From Deltaproteobacteria bacterium (GTDB lineage Bacteria > Desulfobacterota > B13-G15 > RBG-16-54-18), in NCBI GenBank assembly GCA_003646745.1, contig QMLM01000118.1:1-5591 (forward strand): 5,591 nucleotides of DNA. The letters run 5' to 3'. The notes below the pieces were generated by a model. The model saw only the letters and a list, made by a program, of their open reading frames with translations. It did no database searches and was not told where the DNA came from. The stretch's first letter is position 1. Each line of letters opens with the position of its first letter. Made by a program: the position numbers and the translations under genes. Positions 1 through 5,591 of the stretch are shown here, in pieces.

Positions 1-1
1 C

Positions 2-589
2 CACAAAAAGCCTGGTCAGGTCATATCCCACCACCCCCTTCATAGTCCGGGTACCTGTTTCGATGATCTCCCCCGTAGGTAGTACTACCTGAAGCCCCAA
101 AACATAGTCCTTCATAACCCCATATTTTACGGCCCGAGGCCCACCAGCACACTCCGCCACATTCCCCCCGATGGTGGAATACTTGTAACTGGCCGGATCA
201 GGGGGAAAAAAGAGACCGAGGCCCTGCGCCTCCTGTTGAAGATCGTAGTTGACCACCCCTGGTTCCACCACAGCGATCAACTCATCTGGATCGATCTCTA
301 AAATCCTGTTGAACTTGGTCATCGCCACTACCACTCCTCCGACTACTGGTACGGATCCACCGGTCATTCCGGAACCCGCCCCCCTGGGGATCACAGGAAA
401 ACCATATTCATTAGCCAAGATCATGATCCTAGAGACCTGCTCAGGGGTGCGGGGAAAGACCACCAGATCGGGGAGGGAACCGGTGGTATTGGCGTCATAG
501 GAGTAACAAACTCTGTCCTCCTCGTCCCGCAGGAGATCTCCCCGGCCGATTATATCCTCTATCTTCCTGATAACCCTCTCTAATAACAT
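2..589 (-). CDS. glcD: GlcD-like FAD-binding 2-hydroxyacid dehydrogenase, N-terminal part (cut by window edge)
   Basis: This is the first 196 codons of a flavoprotein of the glycolate/D-lactate dehydrogenase (GlcD, FAD_binding_4/PCMH) family; the frame stays open to the left edge. Family members oxidise 2-hydroxyacids to 2-oxoacids using FAD and pass electrons to an Fe-S partner or electron-transfer flavoprotein. The FAD-binding fold is visible: a PDLVVFPRTPEQV segment at residues 40-52, the glycine-rich PRGAGSGMTGG loop at 68-78, VVEPGVVN at 107-114, FFPPDPAS at 127-134, and the STIGGNVAECAGG pyrophosphate-binding stretch at 138-150, followed by the conserved KYG and the RTMKGVVGYDLT segment. 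Full-length relatives have about 460-500 residues, so the substrate-binding C-terminal domain lies outside. The ATG at 589-587 is preceded by GTGGGA (positions 595-600), a modest Shine-Dalgarno site. Family assignment is secure, but the exact substrate (glycolate, lactate or a longer hydroxyacid) cannot be told from this half. It is transcribed divergently from the radical SAM gene. Confidence 0.92.
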   Translation of the reverse strand, partial: MLLERVIRKIEDIIGRGDLLRDEEDRVCYSYDANTTGSLPDLVVFPRTPEQVSRIMILANEYGFPVIPRGAGSGMTGGSVPVVGGVVVAMTKFNRILEIDPDELIAVVEPGVVNYDLQQEAQGLGLFFPPDPASYKYSTIGGNVAECAGGPRAVKYGVMKDYVLGLQVVLPTGEIIETGTRTMKGVVGYDLTRLFV

Positions 590-615
590 AAAAATCCCAC
601 ATAAATTGTAGTTTA

Positions 616-645
616 ACTCTATCAGAAAAATGAGGATGAGGTCAA
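616..645 (-). promoter_or_regulatory. Candidate sigma70-type promoter for glcD
   Basis: On the minus strand, TTGACC (645-640, five of six matches to the -35 consensus) is followed after 18 bases by TAGAGT (621-616, four of six to the -10 consensus), with a TG two bases upstream as in an extended -10. Transcription would start near 609, giving a leader of about 20 bases that carries the GTGGGA ribosome site. The -35 box lies within one arm of the 640-662 dyad. This is read by eye in an AT-rich spacer, where chance matches are common. Confidence 0.35.
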
Positions 646-662
646 TTAAGCCTTTAATGACC
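640..662. promoter_or_regulatory. Imperfect 23-bp dyad, possible operator
   Basis: Left arm GGTCAATTAAG (640-650) and right arm CTTTAATGACC (652-662) form an inverted repeat around a single central base at 651, with 9 of 11 positions pairing. The outer five bases (GGTCA/TGACC) pair perfectly and sit about two helical turns apart, as expected for a dimeric regulator. It lies between two divergent genes and covers the candidate glcD -35 box, so a bound protein could repress glcD. The arms are AT-rich and there is no loop or T-tract, so a terminator is less likely. No regulator gene lies next to it in this window, so its binder is unknown. Confidence 0.4.
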
Positions 663-669
663 TTGAGGG

Positions 670-698
670 TTGCCCTTTGCCGCATAAAAATGGATAAT
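670..698 (+). promoter_or_regulatory. Candidate sigma70-type promoter for the radical SAM gene
   Basis: TTGCCC (670-675, four of six to the -35 consensus) is spaced by 17 bases from GATAAT (693-698, five of six to the -10 consensus). Transcription would start around 704-706, at or within the AAGGAG ribosome site. The leader would be only about 15-17 bases, which is awkwardly short and lowers confidence. Confidence 0.3.
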
Positions 699-703
699 TA
701 ATT

Positions 704-709
704 AAGGAG
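704..709 (+). promoter_or_regulatory. Ribosome binding site of the radical SAM gene
   Basis: AAGGAG lies 11 bases before the ATG at 721. It is a strong Shine-Dalgarno core at slightly long spacing, and it supports this start over downstream in-frame ATG codons such as codon 45. Confidence 0.65.
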
Positions 710-720
710 CAGCCTACAGG

Positions 721-1821
721 ATGAAATGTCAACTCTGTCAGAGGGATTCTCCCCTGATTTCTCAGGCAATCGGTTATTGTGTCGATTGCATCAGGTCCCA
801 TTTTGCCGAAGTTGCGCAAGACATCAAAGAAATTCACATCCGCAACCGGTTAATGGACTACCTTCCACCGGAGCCGCCTCGCGCCCCTGAGGGACGCTCG
901 TGTAAGATCTGCGCCCATGAATGCCGCATTCCCCCCGGGGGAAAAGGGTACTGTGGCCTGTACCAAAACCTAGATGGAAAGCTAATTCCCATCACCTCCA
1001 GCCACCTTATGGGGATAGTCCACTGGTATTACGACGGACTCCCCACTAATTGTTGTGCGGCGTGGGTCTGCCCGGGTTGCAGCAACACGGGCTATCCCCA
1101 ATTTTCTTATGCCACCGGCCCGGAATACGGATATAAAAATCTGGCCGTATTCTATGGGGCCTGCAACTTCGACTGTCTCTTCTGTCAGAATTGGACCTAC
1201 AGGAGGGATCTAAAACATCCCGTCCCTTCTGCTGTTGGGGACTTGGTCCGGGCAGTCGATAAAAAAACAAGTTGTATCTGTTTCTTTGGAGGAGACCCCA
1301 CTCCTCAGGTGATCCATGCATTGCGCGCCTCCCGCATGGCCTTAAAGGAGAACAAAGGCAGGGTACTGCGAATATGTTGGGAGACCAATGGGGGGGTATC
1401 TCCCCCTCTGATGGAGCAGATGGCCCGGGTATCTCTTACAAGCGGTGGTTGCATCAAGGTGGATCTAAAGGCATGGAGTGAGGAGGTAAATATTGCCCTC
1501 TGTGGGGTGAGCAACCGTCGGACCTTGGAGAACTTTCGCCGCCTCGCCGCCTTCCACAAGGAAAGAAGGAATCCCCCATTCCTTATCGCCAGCACTCTTC
1601 TGGTACCCGGCTATGTAGACCAACAAGAAGTGGGGAACATAGCCCGCTTTATCGCCTCGCTGGACCCCTCCATCCCCTATACCCTGCTGGCCTTTCACCC
1701 CGATTTTCGGATGTGGGACCTCCCCCCTACCTCCAGAGAACACGCCACCCAGTCCCTGAAGATAGCCCAAGAAGAGGGTTTAAAAAACGTCCATTTAGGA
1801 AATGTGCATCTATTGTGGTGA
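721..1821 (+). CDS. Cysteine-rich radical SAM protein, AmrS/PflA-like, function unknown
   Basis: A 366-residue radical SAM enzyme. The [4Fe-4S]-SAM motif is C148-x3-C152-x2-C155 followed by QNW, as in pyruvate formate-lyase activating enzyme-like and AmmeMemoRadiSam (AmrS) proteins. GGDPTP at 190-195 matches the SAM-contacting GGEP-type motif, ETNGG lies at 221-225 and KVDLKA at 246-251, and the TIM-barrel core continues to the end. The N-terminal half is unusual. It has a zinc-ribbon-like pair C3-x2-C6 and C20-x2-C23, then an AmrS-like module C61-x2-C64-x3-C68 with C78 in a GYCGL context, then C111, C112, C117 and C120 around a YYDGLPTNC stretch. I recall radical SAM proteins of archaea and anaerobic bacteria with a similar YYDPLPTNC stretch, none with a firm function. 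The extra cysteines could bind zinc or auxiliary Fe-S clusters. No AmmeMemo partner (MEMO1 or AMMECR1 homologue) is in view. It is a single-gene unit, divergent from glcD and convergent with truA. The radical SAM fold is certain; the substrate is not. Confidence 0.9.
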   Translation: MKCQLCQRDSPLISQAIGYCVDCIRSHFAEVAQDIKEIHIRNRLMDYLPPEPPRAPEGRSCKICAHECRIPPGGKGYCGLYQNLDGKLIPITSSHLMGIVHWYYDGLPTNCCAAWVCPGCSNTGYPQFSYATGPEYGYKNLAVFYGACNFDCLFCQNWTYRRDLKHPVPSAVGDLVRAVDKKTSCICFFGGDPTPQVIHALRASRMALKENKGRVLRICWETNGGVSPPLMEQMARVSLTSGGCIKVDLKAWSEEVNIALCGVSNRRTLENFRRLAAFHKERRNPPFLIASTLLVPGYVDQQEVGNIARFIASLDPSIPYTLLAFHPDFRMWDLPPTSREHATQSLKIAQEEGLKNVHLGNVHLLW

Positions 1822-1826
1822 CTCAC

Positions 1827-2564
1827 TTAATATTTAACCTCTTTTAGGAAGAGGCCATGGGCGGGAGCAGTCATCCCGGCAAGGCGTCTGTCACGGGCCC
1901 GAAAGATTTCTTCAAACTCCGTTGGTGAGGTCTTCCCCCGACCTACATCCACCAGAGTTCCCACAATGCTGCGGACCATCTCCCGCAAGAAGGCGTTAGC
2001 CTCTATAGCCACCACGATCAGGCTATCCCCCCGACGTTCGATCTCCAATCGTAAGACCTCCCTGATGGAGTGGCGGCTTTCATCACCTGCGGCCCGGAAG
2101 GAGGAGAAGTCATGGGTCCCGATGAGGATTTCTGCGCACCTCCTCATGGAAGATAGGTCAAGTTCAAAGGGGACGAACCAGGCGAAATTGCGCCAGATGG
2201 CAGAGGGATAGGGTTGGTTCAGGATATGGTATTCATAGACCTTGCTTCGAGCACTAAAGCGAGCGTGAAAGCCCTCTTCTGCCTCCTGTACATCTCTGAT
2301 GACAATATCGGGCGGCAGGAGGCTGTTCAACCCCCTCTGCAGAGAGAAGGGGTTTATCTTGCTGCTTGTGCGAAAATTAGCTACCTGACCCAGGGCGTGG
2401 ACCCCGGCATCGGTTCTGCCCGCTCCAATGAGATTCACCTCCTCCTGGGTGATCTGGGCGATCTTCTCCTTCATCACCCCTTGGATGGTCCTGAGCCCTG
2501 GCTGGATCTGCCAGCCGTGGTAGGCGGTTCCATCATACTCGATGGTCAATTTGACGTTCCTCAT
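1827..2564 (-). CDS. truA: tRNA pseudouridine synthase A (tRNA pseudouridine 38-40 synthase)
   Basis: TruA converts uridines 38, 39 and 40 of the tRNA anticodon stem-loop to pseudouridine. With the start chosen here it has 245 residues, a normal length for bacterial TruA. Visible motifs are YDGTAYHGWQ at 10-19; the catalytic GRTDAGVHA loop at 49-57 with catalytic Asp52 and the neighbouring Arg50; the conserved KVYEY with Tyr110; GTHDFSSF at 149-156; FLREMVRSIVG at 192-202; and the C-terminal PAHGLFLKEVKY. The open frame extends 7 codons further to a GTG at 2585, but the ATG at 2564 is preferred. It has GGGGAGG eight bases upstream, it overlaps the stop of the DUF362 gene as ATGA, and family members begin just before the conserved YDGT motif. 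It is the last gene of the operon here, and its stop lies 5 bases from the stop of the converging radical SAM gene. All catalytic features are intact. Confidence 0.97.
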   Translation of the reverse strand: MRNVKLTIEYDGTAYHGWQIQPGLRTIQGVMKEKIAQITQEEVNLIGAGRTDAGVHALGQVANFRTSSKINPFSLQRGLNSLLPPDIVIRDVQEAEEGFHARFSARSKVYEYHILNQPYPSAIWRNFAWFVPFELDLSSMRRCAEILIGTHDFSSFRAAGDESRHSIREVLRLEIERRGDSLIVVAIEANAFLREMVRSIVGTLVDVGRGKTSPTEFEEIFRARDRRLAGMTAPAHGLFLKEVKY

Positions 2565-3688
2565 GAGATAAACCTCCCCACCCACCCTTCTCTAAGTTGC
2601 ACCGCCCCCTCCGGGCAAACTTCCTGGCAACAGTAACAGCGAATGCACCTGCTATAATCTATTTTCACCTTTTTGCCGCTTACTGAGATCGCCCTAGGAG
2701 GACATACCTCGGCACAGACCCCACATCCCTTGCAAAGAGCAGCGTTTACTTTCGGTTTTGGGATGAAGATATCCTTCAGTGGCCTTTTGACAAAGCGCGG
2801 AAGGTTCCACTCAAGGTCGAATCTGCTAGGGAGCCGAAACCCACTAGCCTTGACTCCTTGAAGCATATTACCAATAACTTCTATCTGTGTGGGATTTGTG
2901 CCTGCAAATCCCCTCTGCCGAGCAGCTTGGATGGTGGGAAGCTCTTCCGGAGGAACGCCAAGGATCTCACAAATGACAAAATCGAGGGCAAAAGGGTTTG
3001 TCCCCGCCAAGATCAGGCCGAGGTGATAGGGGTCGCCATTGCTCGGACCATCTCCCTCCATGGCGACAATTCCATCCACAATGGTCAGAGTAGGCTTGAC
3101 AATCTGACATAGTTCGACCAGCATACCGGCAAAATAGAGGTGGTCTACACCTGCCTTCAGGTGCCATTGGGCCTTACGCATGCCCGGAATGCACCCAAAG
3201 ATATTCTTTACCCCCAGGGTGAAAAGCATCATCACATGGGTCTTTACCTTGGGTAGATTGATAACTACGTCGGCCTCCAAGGCGGCCTTCGCCAGCTCAA
3301 ACTTCCGAAATGTGTAACCCTCACCTGTCCTTATCTGGACCACCTCCTCAAACTCCACAAGCCCAGAGCCCAATTCATCCGCCACTTCCTTAATACCCGC
3401 CTTGGCTGCTACCCGATGGAGGTCCCCTACGGCGGGGCTGTCCCCAATGACGGGAACACCACCCTCCTGCTGAACCAATTGGGCCACTGCCTTTACAACA
3501 CTAGGGTGAGTAGTCACCCCCCGATCCGGAACTTTAGCTGCTAGGAGATTTGGCTTGAGCAGGACCCTATCACCCCTGCTGACAAATGCCCCCATCCCCC
3601 CGAGGGGTTCCATGACCTTTCTCAACCCCGCCAATACCTGCTGGTACTCATAAGTGGGGCACGGAGCAACGGAGACCTTCTCGATCAT
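2561..3688 (-). CDS. DUF362 domain protein with C-terminal double [4Fe-4S] ferredoxin domain
   Basis: A 375-residue protein in two parts. Residues about 38-250 are a DUF362 domain, recognised by RVLLKPNLL (41-49), THPSVVKAV (60-68), GDSPA (82-86), NLPKVKTH (144-151) followed by GVKNIFG (159-165), and DGIVAMEGDGP (205-215). Residues about 311-366 are a bacterial ferredoxin domain with two complete cluster motifs, C319-x2-C322-x2-C325-x3-C329-P and C348-x2-C351-x2-C354-x3-C358-P. C353 is an extra cysteine beside C354. The protein is probably cytoplasmic, since I see no signal peptide or membrane segment. DUF362-ferredoxin proteins are common in strict anaerobes and are usually annotated only as Fe-S cluster-binding proteins; a redox role is likely, but the reaction is unknown. 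The ATG at 3688 follows the MarC-family stop by 4 bases, with GGGGAG at 3705-3700. The stop overlaps the truA start (ATGA), which suggests translational coupling. Confidence 0.93.
   Translation of the reverse strand: MIEKVSVAPCPTYEYQQVLAGLRKVMEPLGGMGAFVSRGDRVLLKPNLLAAKVPDRGVTTHPSVVKAVAQLVQQEGGVPVIGDSPAVGDLHRVAAKAGIKEVADELGSGLVEFEEVVQIRTGEGYTFRKFELAKAALEADVVINLPKVKTHVMMLFTLGVKNIFGCIPGMRKAQWHLKAGVDHLYFAGMLVELCQIVKPTLTIVDGIVAMEGDGPSNGDPYHLGLILAGTNPFALDFVICEILGVPPEELPTIQAARQRGFAGTNPTQIEVIGNMLQGVKASGFRLPSRFDLEWNLPRFVKRPLKDIFIPKPKVNAALCKGCGVCAEVCPPRAISVSGKKVKIDYSRCIRCYCCQEVCPEGAVQLREGWVGRFIS
2573..2579 (-). promoter_or_regulatory. Ribosome binding site that fixes the truA start
   Basis: GGGGAGG on the minus strand, eight bases before the ATG at 2564-2562. 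It lies inside the end of the DUF362 coding sequence and downstream of the alternative GTG at 2585, so it can only serve the ATG. It therefore argues against the longer 252-residue form. Confidence 0.8.
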
Positions 3689-3692
3689 ACGC

Positions 3693-4289
3693 TCAGATAC
3701 TCCCCTGGATCATCTCTATGATCCCCATCCTGATCATCATCACCGCAATGGCGGCAAGCAGCAGACTGGCCACCTTGGCCACCCCTTTAGCCCCCCCTTC
3801 TCCCAGAAAACGGACCAATAGATCGGCCCTTGAGAAAACCCACCAGGCAAAGGCGAGGTTAATGATCAGGGAGGTAATAGTGGGAAGATATCCATAGGCA
3901 TCCACTGCGATGATAATGGTGGTAAGCACTGCTGGACCCACGATCAAGGGCATCCCCAACGGTACAATCCCCACAGTGCCGCCGGCCACCCTCCTCTTCT
4001 TTTCAGGAAAGAGGAGGTCGTGAATGGCAATGATCAGCAAAATGGTCCCGCCGGCCACCTTAAAATCGGGGATGGTTACCCCAATAAACCCAAATATGAA
4101 TTTCCCCAGGATCAGAAACCCGAGGCCCACCACGAAACCCGTCAGGATGGAATCCCGCACCACTCGCTTCCGTTCATCCTCTTGCATACCCTCGGTAAGG
4201 GAGATGAAGATGGGCAGAACCCCTATGGCGTCCATGGCGACAAATATAGGGATAATAGCCAATAGGCAAGACTTAATTTCCCAGGGCAT
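3693..4289 (-). CDS. MarC family (UPF0056) integral membrane protein
   Basis: A 198-residue, very hydrophobic protein with about six predicted membrane helices, near residues 6-31, 47-69, 77-93, 106-128, 136-153 and 172-192. Family marks are AIGVLPIFISLTEG at 21-34, corresponding to the usual DPxGxxPxF segment of helix 1 (here with Ala in place of the common Pro), and VPLGMPLIVGPAVLTT at 109-124, the MarC signature in helix 4. The length is typical (about 190-220 residues). VAGGT occurs twice, at 78-82 and 101-105, which may reflect a repeat-type membrane fold. The family was named after a multiple-antibiotic-resistance locus, but a resistance role was not upheld and the transported substrate is uncertain, so no efflux function should be assumed. 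The ATG overlaps the fabF stop by one base (TAATG), and no well-placed Shine-Dalgarno site is seen, so translation probably depends on re-initiation after fabF. Confidence 0.92.
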   Translation of the reverse strand: MPWEIKSCLLAIIPIFVAMDAIGVLPIFISLTEGMQEDERKRVVRDSILTGFVVGLGFLILGKFIFGFIGVTIPDFKVAGGTILLIIAIHDLLFPEKKRRVAGGTVGIVPLGMPLIVGPAVLTTIIIAVDAYGYLPTITSLIINLAFAWWVFSRADLLVRFLGEGGAKGVAKVASLLLAAIAVMMIRMGIIEMIQGSI

Positions 4290-5581
4290 TATGGTTCAAA
4301 GGCCTTAAAGAGCAGGACGCAGTTGACCCCTCCGAACCCCGCAGAGATGGAAAGAGCTGTCCTTACCTCCTTTTGGCGAGGTACATTGGGGACATAGTCC
4401 AGATCACACTCAGGATCTGGAAACTCATAGTTGATGGTAGGGTGAATGATCCCGTGTTTTATGGTGAGGACTGTGGCAATAGCCTCTGCCCCTCCAGCCG
4501 CACCGATGAGGTGTCCGGCCATCGACTTAGTGGAGCTGATGGGTACCTGATAGGCATAGTCTCCTAAGACCTTCTTGATAGCCTTGGTCTCGGTAACGTC
4601 GTTCAACTTGGTGGAGGTGCCATGGGGGTTAATGTAGTCGATATCCTGTGGGGTGACCCCCCCCATCTCTAAGGCCAACTCAATGGCCTTACTCAAAGAC
4701 GTGGCTGCAGGATCTGGTTCGGCTATGTGATAGGCGTCGGCAGTCATCCCATAGCCGATCAGCTCTGCATATATAGGGGCTCCTCTGCTGAGGGCATGGC
4801 CCAATTCCTCCAAGACGATCACCCCAGCCCCCTCCCCCATTACGAAGCCATCTCTATAGAGATCAAAGGGGCGACACGCCTTGTGAGGTTCATCGTTTCG
4901 GGTAGACATGGCACGCAGAGCGATAAACCCGCCGAAAGACAGGGGGGTAATACAGGCATCTGATCCGCCAGTGAGAATAATTACCTCAGGTCCGTCCTGA
5001 ATCCTATTATAGCTGATGGCTATGGCATGGCTAGCCGATGCACAGGCTGAGGAAACCACAAAGGTGGTCCCTCGGATCCCGAACCGCTCGGTGATGTTTG
5101 ATACCACCGAGCTAGTGTAGACATGAGGAAGGGAAAAGGGGGACATCCTGCTTGGACTACCATGCGCCAACAAGTTGTTGTGAGCATCTTCCATAATATC
5201 CATATTCTCCATAGCTACCCCGAGGATTGCCCCTATTTTGGAAGGGTCTGAGTGATCGAGCTCAAACCTACCTTCATGACCTTCTCTGGGCAAGAGTTCA
5301 ATTTCCGCATCCTCCAGGGCCAACTTGGCCCCCACCAGGGCAAATTGGGACGCCTTGCCCAGGTATCTATCCCCTTTATGTCGTGGTAAGTAGTCATGAA
5401 GGGAAAAGTCCTTTATCTGCGCAGCGATCCTCGTCCTGAACTGTTCCATGTCGAAGTTGGGAAACTCAACAAGACCCACCCCCGATTTCCCCTCCAACAG
5501 CGACCTCCAATATGACTCCTTCCCTATCCCCACAGGGGTAACCGGCCCCAATCCTGTAACAACAATCCTTTTCCTCTGCAT
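4289..5581 (-). CDS. fabF: 3-oxoacyl-[acyl-carrier-protein] synthase II (KAS II)
   Basis: FabF condenses malonyl-ACP with a growing acyl-ACP in cytoplasmic type II fatty acid synthesis. The 430-residue protein (Escherichia coli FabF has about 413) has the full Cys-His-His triad: C180 in SSACASAS, H320 in NPHGTST and H356 in KSMAGHLIGAAGG, with the conserved K352. Other family marks are RIVVTGLGPVTPVG (5-18), MSTRND (225-230), CRPFD (236-240), DGFVMGEGAG (244-253) and the C-terminal GFGG loop at 415-418. The GFGG is followed by VN rather than the usual TN. The extra length comes partly from a short charged insertion near residues 97-113, after the helix ending LEDAEIEL. The ATG at 5581 gives the canonical N-terminus. 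Only 10 upstream bases are visible and they hold no Shine-Dalgarno match, so the gene may be coupled to an upstream gene off the window. A polyketide- or secondary-lipid-type KAS cannot be excluded, since neither acpP nor fabG is adjacent within the window. Confidence 0.95.
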   Translation of the reverse strand: MQRKRIVVTGLGPVTPVGIGKESYWRSLLEGKSGVGLVEFPNFDMEQFRTRIAAQIKDFSLHDYLPRHKGDRYLGKASQFALVGAKLALEDAEIELLPREGHEGRFELDHSDPSKIGAILGVAMENMDIMEDAHNNLLAHGSPSRMSPFSLPHVYTSSVVSNITERFGIRGTTFVVSSACASASHAIAISYNRIQDGPEVIILTGGSDACITPLSFGGFIALRAMSTRNDEPHKACRPFDLYRDGFVMGEGAGVIVLEELGHALSRGAPIYAELIGYGMTADAYHIAEPDPAATSLSKAIELALEMGGVTPQDIDYINPHGTSTKLNDVTETKAIKKVLGDYAYQVPISSTKSMAGHLIGAAGGAEAIATVLTIKHGIIHPTINYEFPDPECDLDYVPNVPRQKEVRTALSISAGFGGVNCVLLFKAFEP

Positions 5582-5591
5582 AGTAAAACCG

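Noticed and set aside
249..500. 83-codon plus-strand open frame
   Set aside because: It is antisense to the glcD coding sequence, and its low-complexity threonine/proline-rich translation is the complement of the FAD-binding region.
640..662. Reading the dyad as a Rho-independent terminator
   Set aside because: The arms are AT-rich with two mismatches, there is a one-base centre that cannot form a loop without opening the stem, no T-tract follows, and it lies between two gene starts, not after a gene end.
646..837. 63-codon minus-strand open frame across the divergent spacer and the radical SAM 5' end
   Set aside because: It overlaps the ribosome site and N-terminal cysteine codons of the radical SAM gene and shows no family resemblance. 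A small divergent protein cannot be fully excluded, but nothing supports it.
1465..1770. 101-codon minus-strand open frame inside the radical SAM gene (also 1305-1595 and 1046-1321)
   Set aside because: All are antisense shadows of a well-supported radical SAM coding sequence, without motifs or ribosome sites of note.
721..1821. Calling the radical SAM gene pflA or amrS outright
   Set aside because: The CxxxCxxC-QNW core fits both groups, but the extra N-terminal cysteine modules and lack of a pyruvate formate-lyase, MEMO1 or AMMECR1 neighbour leave the function open.
2214..2636. 140-codon plus-strand open frame opposite truA and the end of the DUF362 gene
   Set aside because: It lies antisense to two confidently identified genes, has no recognisable motif, and is the expected by-product of codon bias on the opposite strand.
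4020..4308. Two overlapping plus-strand open frames opposite the MarC-family gene
   Set aside because: Their translations are hydrophilic mirror images of membrane-helix codons, and the membrane protein on the other strand is clearly the real gene.

Overview
The window looks like a chromosomal core segment of an uncultured, probably anaerobic bacterium. Genes are tightly packed, Shine-Dalgarno sites are purine-rich, GC is moderate, and the gene types are a FAD-dependent GlcD-like oxidase, a cysteine-rich radical SAM protein, a DUF362/ferredoxin protein and a bacterial FabF. That mix recalls Desulfobacterota and similar strict anaerobes, but this placement is inferred from gene content only. 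I saw no rRNA, tRNA, CRISPR array or mobile element.

Layout. (1) Positions 2-589, minus strand: the N-terminal part of a GlcD-type FAD-binding 2-hydroxyacid dehydrogenase, which runs off the left edge. (2) Positions 590-720: a 131-base divergent intergenic region with an imperfect 23-bp dyad and candidate promoters facing both ways. (3) Positions 721-1821, plus strand: a 366-residue radical SAM protein with an unusually cysteine-rich N-terminal half, function unknown. (4) Positions 1827-5581, minus strand: a compact four-gene operon read from right to left, fabF, then a MarC-family membrane protein, then a DUF362 protein with a C-terminal double [4Fe-4S] ferredoxin domain, then truA. Its junctions are a 1-base TAATG overlap, a 4-base gap and a 4-base ATGA overlap, so the genes are probably co-transcribed and two of the junctions probably translationally coupled. 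The radical SAM gene and truA converge with only 5 bases between their stop codons.

How the genes work together. The operon joins unrelated housekeeping jobs: fatty acid elongation, a membrane protein of uncertain role, an iron-sulfur protein of uncertain role, and tRNA pseudouridylation. This looks like a co-expression unit rather than a pathway. GlcD oxidises 2-hydroxyacids such as lactate or glycolate, usually with an Fe-S partner that would lie outside the window. The radical SAM protein is divergent from glcD and convergent with truA, so it is effectively a stand-alone gene.

I did not find a clear new multi-gene system. The least understood items are the cysteine-rich radical SAM protein, the DUF362-ferredoxin protein placed in a housekeeping operon, and the dyad in the divergent promoter region. 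There is no gene-free stretch longer than 131 bases.
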